From JBHJHK01 sp050330975 (GTDB lineage Bacteria > Pseudomonadota > Gammaproteobacteria > Competibacterales > Competibacteraceae): a stretch of DNA of 11,504 nucleotides. Shown piece after piece: positions 7,257 to 11,504 of the stretch; the first letter of the stretch is position 1, and every line of letters starts with the position of its first letter. A model generated the notes under the pieces. That model worked only from the letters and a program-made list of their open reading frames with translations. It made no database searches and had not been told where the DNA came from. The stretch lies in assembly GCA_050330975.1 (NCBI GenBank), contig JBHJHK010000484.1, positions 1 to 11,504 of the forward strand. The letters are read 5' to 3'. The translations under genes were made by a program, and so were the position numbers.

Positions 7257-7364
7257 GGTTTGGGTTCCCGAGGTGGTTGGCGCCGTCGGCGGGTTTGTCG
7301 TTTGGACTGGCAAGGGCTCCCGGGATCGGCGGGGCCCGTGGGATTTTTGTAGGGTGGAATGGGG

Positions 7365-7393
7365 ATTGTACGGCTCTGGAGGCGGCGAGGGAA
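7365..7393 (-). promoter_or_regulatory. Candidate promoter for the IclR-family gene
   Basis: On the minus strand, TACAAT (7370-7365) is a five-of-six match to the -10 consensus, 17 bases from TTCCCT (7393-7388), which matches the -35 consensus at three positions. The leader to the ATG at 7256 would be about 100 nt. Confidence 0.4.
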
Positions 7394-7423
7394 ATGGCCT
7401 GGGTGCGGTGGAGGATAGCTCCC

Positions 7424-7444
7424 GTTCACGGCGGGTTCAGGCGG
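7424..7444. repeat. Short tandem repeat GTTCA(C)GGCGG
   Basis: GTTCACGGCGG (7424-7434) is followed directly by GTTCAGGCGG (7435-7444), identical except for one missing base. It lies between the divergent promoters and could be a pair of protein-binding half-sites or chance similarity in GC-rich DNA. Confidence 0.35.
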
Positions 7445-7448
7445 ATTC

Positions 7449-7461
7449 GCCACACTGTGGC
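7449..7461. promoter_or_regulatory. 13-nt palindrome, candidate operator between divergent genes
   Basis: GCCACACTGTGGC is a perfect 6-base inverted repeat around one central base. It lies about 38 bases upstream of the extended -10 at 7499 and about 55 bases upstream of the iclR -35. A site between an IclR-family gene and its divergent neighbour is the usual place for its operator; that this palindrome is the site is inference. The 335-base gap 7257-7591 otherwise holds only the two candidate promoters and the short tandem repeat at 7424. Confidence 0.4.
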
Positions 7462-7495
7462 TTTCCCGCCAACGGGTGTGGTGTTTGAGAGCCAG

Positions 7496-7504
7496 TGCTA
7501 TACT
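7496..7504 (+). promoter_or_regulatory. Extended -10 promoter for the exported protein
   Basis: TGCTATACT contains the extended -10 TG plus the hexamer TATACT (7499-7504), five of six to consensus. No good -35 lies 16-18 bases upstream, as is typical of extended -10 promoters and of promoters that need an activator. The leader to the ATG at 7592 would be about 80 nt. Confidence 0.5.
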
Positions 7505-7591
7505 GCGCTGCGGGCGAGTCGGCGTGGAAGCAGGCAAGGCCACGCAGGGATCGCAACTTCAGTGGGCTCAGATCTCGAGGTGTTAAAGCCG

Positions 7592-9205
7592 ATGAAGCGA
7601 GTAGTCGCCAAACTCTGCCTGACTTCTGTGGGATGGTTGTGTGCCGGTGGGATTGTGCAGGGGTCCGACTTTGAGATCGATCCCGGCACCCTGTTAGCCG
7701 AGATCGACAACGGAACCTTTGGCAGTATCTACAATGCCTTCACCGGGGATGACGACTTGCTCATCGCCCGGATCGCCGGGACATTCCCCAACTTCTGCGT
7801 GCCCGAGCGGGTCGAATTCAACCGGGAAAACAACACGACCCTGGTCAACAACCCCTTCCCCTTCAATGCCCAGGTGGCCTTCCAGGGCGCGGGGAGCGAG
7901 GTGGGGTTCAATATCGACCCCGCGGCGTTGGCGTTGGCGCCCACCACCATCAGCAACGTGGTGGCCTTCGACTTCAACTTCGATGGGGCGACGACGACCA
8001 ACTACGTCCTCCTGGACATCGACGGCGATGGCGCCGTTGAGTCTATCGATTTATTTGACATCAACGGCGCCGGCACCGTAGAGGGTTTAGATAGCGATGG
8101 TAATGGCTCCATCGATATCCTCGACGTCAACGGCAACGGTGTGACGATGATCACTGTTCTCGTGGTCGATGACACTGCCGATCCACCGACGGAGACAGAG
8201 CAGACCATCCCTGAGCCCGTTGACAATACTTGCGACGGGGGTGCAATTAACAGTTTGAGGAGTAATTTTGTGGTTTCTCCAGCCGATTTTCGATTACTCC
8301 AAAACTGTAGAAATGAAGAAAACTACAACATCCGCATCAACAGCCTCATCGCCGGTGACTTTATCACCCTCGACGAGCGGCCCTTCGACTTCAACGGCGA
8401 TGGCATCAACGACCTCTACGCCCTCGCTGACCTCAACAACGACGGTGCTGGGGACGCCATCGATATCAATGCCAACGGCAGCATCAACAGCCTCGATGTG
8501 AATGGCGATGGTTTTATCAATGCCATCGACCTCGACGAGGACGGCAATTTTTCCCAGGACATCGGCAGCGCCAGTTTGCTGAGCCCGCCCATCGAAATCT
8601 GTAACATATTCCCCAGCTTGCCTTCTTGCATTTGTCGCCAGGACTTCCTCACCGATGGCACCTTTACCCGGGATATCGTCGCCATCGATCCCGACTGCGG
8701 ATGTGATTTGAACCTCGCCAACAACACCAACCCCTTCGATTTCGCTCTGACGTGTGACGCGCCAAACCGGCTCGTGGATACCGACGGCGACGGCGTGGTT
8801 GACACCGTCACCTTCCCCGATACGCTGCCCCTCTCCAACATCCTCATCGCCACCTTCAACGACCGCAACAATTGCCCCGAAGTGGTCACCGACTATTTAC
8901 TGGAGGTCGATTTGGGAGAGTTGACGCCAGGCCTCTATCAAATCGACGTGGTCCACCGCTACCGCTTTGGCCTCGAGGCGCTAGTGCCCACGTCCCAGCT
9001 GCTGTTGGTGAGCCCCGAGCGGGAAATCCTCAGCGGCTTCACCGCCGGGGTAGAACTCCAGCGGGTGATTTGCCGCAACATGAACACCGGGCAAACGGTG
9101 GATTTTGCCGCCTCTGGCGATAGCTGGGACTGCATGGCCCACGGCCTAGATGTGCAACCGGGGGAAATGGTGCTCCAAACCCTCATCGGCCCCGCCAAGC
9201 CCTGA
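7592..9205 (+). CDS. Exported protein with tandem EF-hand-like calcium loops, function unknown
   Basis: I do not recognise this 537-residue protein. It starts at ATG 7592 (GAGG at 7577-7580) with a Sec-type signal peptide: KR near the start, a hydrophobic core (8-22) and likely cleavage near VQG/SDF (24/25). An in-frame reading back to 7277 would cross the promoter and lack this signal. The mature part is acidic and Asn/Asp-rich. Two blocks carry DxNGDG-type calcium loops (142-183 and 266-318), plus a single loop DTDGDG at 396-401. Twelve cysteines (C69, 214, 239, 337, 346, 348, 369, 371, 388, 428, 494, 514) suggest disulfides. The C-terminal third (about 416-537) looks beta-rich and non-repetitive. 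No catalytic motif, LPxTG, PEP-CTERM or type IX sorting tail is visible. A calcium-stabilised periplasmic, surface or secreted protein is the best inference, possibly controlled by the divergent IclR regulator. Confidence 0.85.
   Translation: MKRVVAKLCLTSVGWLCAGGIVQGSDFEIDPGTLLAEIDNGTFGSIYNAFTGDDDLLIARIAGTFPNFCVPERVEFNRENNTTLVNNPFPFNAQVAFQGAGSEVGFNIDPAALALAPTTISNVVAFDFNFDGATTTNYVLLDIDGDGAVESIDLFDINGAGTVEGLDSDGNGSIDILDVNGNGVTMITVLVVDDTADPPTETEQTIPEPVDNTCDGGAINSLRSNFVVSPADFRLLQNCRNEENYNIRINSLIAGDFITLDERPFDFNGDGINDLYALADLNNDGAGDAIDINANGSINSLDVNGDGFINAIDLDEDGNFSQDIGSASLLSPPIEICNIFPSLPSCICRQDFLTDGTFTRDIVAIDPDCGCDLNLANNTNPFDFALTCDAPNRLVDTDGDGVVDTVTFPDTLPLSNILIATFNDRNNCPEVVTDYLLEVDLGELTPGLYQIDVVHRYRFGLEALVPTSQLLLVSPEREILSGFTAGVELQRVICRNMNTGQTVDFAASGDSWDCMAHGLDVQPGEMVLQTLIGPAKP
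8015..8140 (+). repeat. Calcium-loop repeat block 1 (residues 142-183)
   Basis: Four loops begin at D142 (DIDGDG), D156 (DINGAG), D167 (DSDGNG) and D178 (DVNGNG), with spacings 14, 11 and 11. Each has D-x-[DN]-x-[DNA]-G, and the central ones follow with a hydrophobic residue at position 8 and a leucine at position 11. The aspartate opening one loop sits at position 12 of the previous one, where an EF-hand loop has its last ligand. Confidence 0.8.
8387..8545 (+). repeat. Calcium-loop repeat block 2 (residues 266-318)
   Basis: Five loops begin at D266 (DFNGDG), D280 (DLNNDG), D291 (DINANG), D302 (DVNGDG) and D313 (DLDEDG), with spacings 14, 11, 11 and 11. The first three spacings repeat those of block 1 exactly, and block 2 starts 124 residues after block 1, pointing to an internal duplication with one loop more or less. 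Confidence 0.8.
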
Positions 9206-9239
9206 CGGGGCCGGCGTTTAGTCACTACCCCCGGTTTTT
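9187..9239 (+). terminator. Possible terminator of the exported-protein gene
   Basis: CGGCCCCG (9187-9194) and CGGGGCCG (9206-9213) form a perfect 8-base-pair stem that spans the stop codon with an 11-base loop. The only U-run, T5 at 9235-9239, lies 21 bases farther on and could instead close a weaker CGGGG/CCCCG stem (9206-9210 with 9229-9233). The two stems exclude each other. The fit to a classical terminator is imperfect. Confidence 0.35.
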
Positions 9240-9255
9240 GCCCATGTCACCCCCC

Positions 9256-9299
9256 CTCGACGGCGTCGTTGCTCCAACGACTGCCACGGCGCCGTCGAG
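9256..9299. repeat. Nested inverted repeat upstream of the Mla-like operon
   Basis: A perfect 10-base outer arm CTCGACGGCG (9256-9265) pairs with CGCCGTCGAG (9290-9299). Directly inside it, TCGTTG (9266-9271) pairs with CAACGA (9275-9280) around a CTC loop, leaving a 9-base bulge (9281-9289) on one side. No U-run follows on either strand, so it is not a standard terminator. It may be a structured leader, a protein site or a dispersed repeat. Confidence 0.7.
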
Positions 9300-9348
9300 C
9301 GATCTCAGACGCCGGTTGCCGGGGCCCGCGCCTTAGTTAATCGTGGCC

Positions 9349-10515
9349 ATGGCCCCCTCGCCTGCGGCACCGTCGCCGACTCGAGAATCAGGTGTCTGCC
9401 GCATTCGCTTTGAAGACCGCGGCCCGCGCCTCATCCTCCACCTCGAGGGGGCTTGGCGGCTGTGCGACGGCCTTCCCAGCGTCGAGGAAATCGCCCGCCA
9501 TCTCCAAGGGCGCCCAACCGCCGCTAGCATCTGTTTTGAAGCCAAGGCCGTGAGCCAGTGGGACACGGGTCTACTGACCTTTTTGCTCAAGCTCGGCCAC
9601 TGGTGTGAGGCCAGGGGTATCGACGTCGACTGGAGCGGGCTGCCCGAAGGCGCCCGCCGCCTGCGGGCCCTGGCCACGGCTGTCCCTGAACGTCTAGACG
9701 CCCGCCGCAGCGCCACGACCTTTGGGCCCTTGACGAGGCTTGGCCATCGCACCGTCGGCCAACTCCAGGGCACCCGGGCGCTGTTGAACTTCACCGGCGA
9801 AGTGACCCTGGCCCTGGGGGCCCTCATCCGGGGCAAGGCCCGGTTTCGCGCCGTGGATCTGTGGCTCAACCTCTACCAGTGCGGCCCCCAGGCCCTGCCC
9901 ATCGTCACCCTCATCAGCTTTTTGGTGGGCATCATTTTGGCCTTTGTCGGCGCGGTGCAGCTGGCTTATTTTGGGGCCCAGATCTACGTGGCAAGCTTGG
10001 TGGGTTTGACCATGGCCCGGGAAATGGCGGCCATGATGACCGCCATCATCATGGCCGGGCGCACCGGCGCCGCCTTTGCCGCCCAACTGGGCACCATGCG
10101 GGTCAAAGAGGAAATCGACGCCCTCACCACCTTGGGCATCTCGCCGGTGGAATTCCTCGTCTTGCCCCGGATGCTGGCGTTGGTGATCATGCTGCCCTTG
10201 CTGACCCTCTACGCCAACCTCATGGGCATGTTGGGAGGGGCCGCCGTCGCCCAATACATGCTGGATTTTTCCTTCACCGAATACTACGTCCAAACCCAAC
10301 AGGGACTGCGCCTGGTGGATTTCCTGTTGGGCCTCATCAAAAGCGTCGTCTACGGGGTCTTGGTGGCCCTGGCAGGGTGTTTGCGGGGTATGGAATGCGG
10401 CAACAGCGCCCAGGCCGTGGGCCAGGCCGCCACGGCGGCGGTGGTGACGGCCATCGTGTGGATTGTGGTGGCCTCGGCCCTCCTCACCATCCTCTACAAC
10501 ATCCTGGGCTATTGA
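9349..10515 (+). CDS. MlaE-family lipid ABC transporter permease with N-terminal STAS domain
   Basis: This is the membrane subunit of an MCE-type ABC system that moves phospholipid or related lipids between inner and outer membranes. Of its 388 residues, about 17-120 form a STAS-like domain (strands VCRIRFED and RLILHLEGAW, then ASICFEAKAVSQWDTGLLTFLL), and about 140-388 form the MlaE permease with around five to six hydrophobic helices. The conserved cytoplasmic loop AGRTGAAFAAQLGTM (236-250) with EEIDALTTLGISP (254-266) is the family signature and contacts the ATPase. In E. coli the STAS protein MlaB is separate; here the domain is fused to the permease, as in a known subgroup of proteobacterial MlaE proteins. 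I chose ATG 9349; GTG at 9343 is an alternative, and neither has a clear Shine-Dalgarno sequence. It starts a three-gene set with the ATPase five bases downstream. Confidence 0.93.
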   Translation: MAPSPAAPSPTRESGVCRIRFEDRGPRLILHLEGAWRLCDGLPSVEEIARHLQGRPTAASICFEAKAVSQWDTGLLTFLLKLGHWCEARGIDVDWSGLPEGARRLRALATAVPERLDARRSATTFGPLTRLGHRTVGQLQGTRALLNFTGEVTLALGALIRGKARFRAVDLWLNLYQCGPQALPIVTLISFLVGIILAFVGAVQLAYFGAQIYVASLVGLTMAREMAAMMTAIIMAGRTGAAFAAQLGTMRVKEEIDALTTLGISPVEFLVLPRMLALVIMLPLLTLYANLMGMLGGAAVAQYMLDFSFTEYYVQTQQGLRLVDFLLGLIKSVVYGVLVALAGCLRGMECGNSAQAVGQAATAAVVTAIVWIVVASALLTILYNILGY

Positions 10516-10520
10516 GGGCT

Positions 10521-11318
10521 ATGGTCAGGGACAACGGCACCGCCCCCGGCATTCCGCCGCCGGAGATCCACATCCAGGTCTGCGATCTCACCATGGCCTA
10601 CGGCAGCTTTGTCATCCAGCGCCAGCTCAACTTTACCGTGGCCCGGGGCGCCATATTTATTATCATGGGTGGCAGCGGCACCGGTAAATCCACCCTGTTG
10701 CGCCACATGGTGGGTCTGCGTCCCCCCACCAAAGGGGATGTGCTGTTCGCCGGCGAGGGCTTCTGGGCCGCTTCCGAGGGCCGGCGTGCCGCCCTCAAGC
10801 GCCGTTTTGGGGTGATGTTCCAAAGTGGTGCCCTGTTCAGTTCCATGACCTTGGCCGAAAATATCGCCCTACCCCTGGCGACCTACACCGAGTTGAGCAG
10901 CGACCAAATCCGCGAGGTGGCGTCTTTTAAATTGGCGCTGGTGGGGCTGTCGGGCTTTGAAGATTACTACCCCAACGAGATTAGTGGCGGTATGCAAAAA
11001 CGTGCGGGCCTCGCCCGGGCCATAGCCCTGGACCCAGAGATCCTGTTTTTCGACGAGCCCTCTGCCGGCCTCGATCCCCTGAGCTCCCAGCGCCTCGACG
11101 AATTGATCTTGGAGCTGCGGGACAGCTTGGGGTCTACGGTGGTCATCGTGACCCACGAATTGGCCAGCATCTTCGCCATTGGCGACCATGCCATCTTCCT
11201 CGATGCCGACGCCAAGACCCTCATCGCCCAGGGCTCCCCGCGGGCGTTGTGCCACCATTCCGACCCCAAGGTGCGGCGCTTCCTCCGTCGCGGTGTGGGG
11301 GAGGAGGTGCCGTCGTGA
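10521..11318 (+). CDS. MlaF-family ABC transporter ATPase
   Basis: This is the ATPase driving the adjacent MlaE-like permease. The 265-residue product shows every nucleotide-binding motif in order: aromatic A-loop Y27, Walker A GGSGTGKST (50-58), Q-loop Q101 in VMFQSGALFSSMTLAENIALPL, signature SGGMQKRAGLARA (155-167), Walker B ILFFDEP (174-180), D-loop SAGLDP (181-186) and switch histidine H212 in VTHEL. GGMQKR and the Q-loop wording are characteristic of the MlaF/MkL (lipid, MCE-linked) subfamily. The ATG at 10521 lies five bases after the permease stop; its GAGGG overlaps that stop and is unusually close to the start, so translational coupling is likely. The 3' end overlaps the next gene by four bases. 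Confidence 0.95.
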   Translation: MVRDNGTAPGIPPPEIHIQVCDLTMAYGSFVIQRQLNFTVARGAIFIIMGGSGTGKSTLLRHMVGLRPPTKGDVLFAGEGFWAASEGRRAALKRRFGVMFQSGALFSSMTLAENIALPLATYTELSSDQIREVASFKLALVGLSGFEDYYPNEISGGMQKRAGLARAIALDPEILFFDEPSAGLDPLSSQRLDELILELRDSLGSTVVIVTHELASIFAIGDHAIFLDADAKTLIAQGSPRALCHHSDPKVRRFLRRGVGEEVPS

Positions 11319-11504
11319 GCCAGCGGGGCAGTCCCGCCCTGGTGGGGGCCGTTGTCCTCGCCGCCCTGGCATTGTTGATTCTGGGAGTGGGCATTTACGG
11401 CACCTGGCAATTGCTGGGGGGCGGCCTGCGCTATGTCATCTACTTCGAGGGTTCCTACGGTGGCCTTAGCGTCGGGGCCACGGTTATGCTGCGGCGGGTG
11501 GGGG
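11315..11504 (+). CDS. MCE-domain (MlaD-like) lipid-binding protein, 5' part
   Basis: The visible 63 codons encode a short cytoplasmic start, one membrane helix (about 8-35, VGAVVLAALALLILGVGIYG) and the opening of an MCE domain: YVIYFEGSYGGLSVGATVMLRRVG (about 40-63), matching the family pattern F-x-x-S-x-x-GL-x-x-GA-x-V. MCE proteins anchor in the inner membrane and form hexameric lipid channels or tunnels in the periplasm. The GTG at 11315 overlaps the ATPase stop (GTGA) and has a strong GGAGGAGG six bases upstream. Only one MCE domain start is seen; whether more follow, as in PqiB/LetB, is outside the window. Confidence 0.9.
   Translation, partial: MSQRGSPALVGAVVLAALALLILGVGIYGTWQLLGGGLRYVIYFEGSYGGLSVGATVMLRRVG

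Noticed and set aside
7277..7591. In-frame N-terminal extension of the exported protein by 105 residues
   Set aside because: It would cover the extended -10 promoter and palindrome, reads as low-quality Arg/Gly/Ala-rich translation, and bury the clear signal peptide that starts at 7592.
7625..7645. Possible lipobox around C17 of the exported protein
   Set aside because: The residues before C17 are G-W-L; a leucine at -1 and tryptophan at -2 do not fit a lipobox, so a normal Sec signal is more likely.
9694..10299. Long minus-strand open frame opposite the permease gene
   Set aside because: Gly/His/Gln-rich shadow of the MlaE coding region; no motif or ribosome-binding signal.

Overview
The window looks like chromosomal DNA from a high-GC gammaproteobacterium. 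The evidence is a six-gene-type Rnf complex in the order rnfA-B-C-D-G, an anabolic-type ArgF, a 115-residue GrxD-like monothiol glutaredoxin close to argF, and a STAS-MlaE/MlaF/MCE lipid transporter. A halophilic or purple-sulfur-type lineage such as Ectothiorhodospiraceae is possible, but this is only a guess. No tRNA, rRNA, CRISPR array, transposase, integrase or phage gene is visible.

Layout. Bases 1-5274 are a tight minus-strand cluster read argF > rnfA > rnfB > rnfC > rnfD > rnfG, with rnfG running off the left edge. Gaps are 12 nt or less, and rnfB/rnfC overlap by an ATGA. A good sigma70-type promoter (TTGCCA-17-TAGCCT) lies upstream of argF, so the ornithine carbamoyltransferase gene is probably transcribed together with the ferredoxin:NAD+ oxidoreductase genes. 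On the plus strand follow a small BON-domain lipoprotein (5524-5919) and grxD (6084-6431), which ends at a strong intrinsic terminator (6451-6499). An IclR-family regulator (6504-7256, minus) is divergent from an unrecognised exported 537-residue protein (7592-9205, plus). The 335-nt region between these two carries a promoter in each direction and a 13-nt palindrome that could be an operator. At the right edge, a permease with an N-terminal STAS domain, an ATPase and the start of an MCE protein (9349-11504) form a plus-strand lipid-transport operon.

How the genes work together. The Rnf subunits form one membrane complex coupling ferredoxin/NAD+ electron transfer to ion movement; the clusters and flavinylation motifs needed are all visible for the five subunits present, and rnfE is expected just outside the left edge. 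The Mla-like genes encode one ABC system for lipid traffic between the membranes. The least explained gene is the exported protein at 7592-9205. It has two blocks of tandem 11-residue calcium-loop-like repeats with the same 14-11-11 spacing, twelve cysteines in the predicted mature part, and a 120-base internal segment of only 40% GC.
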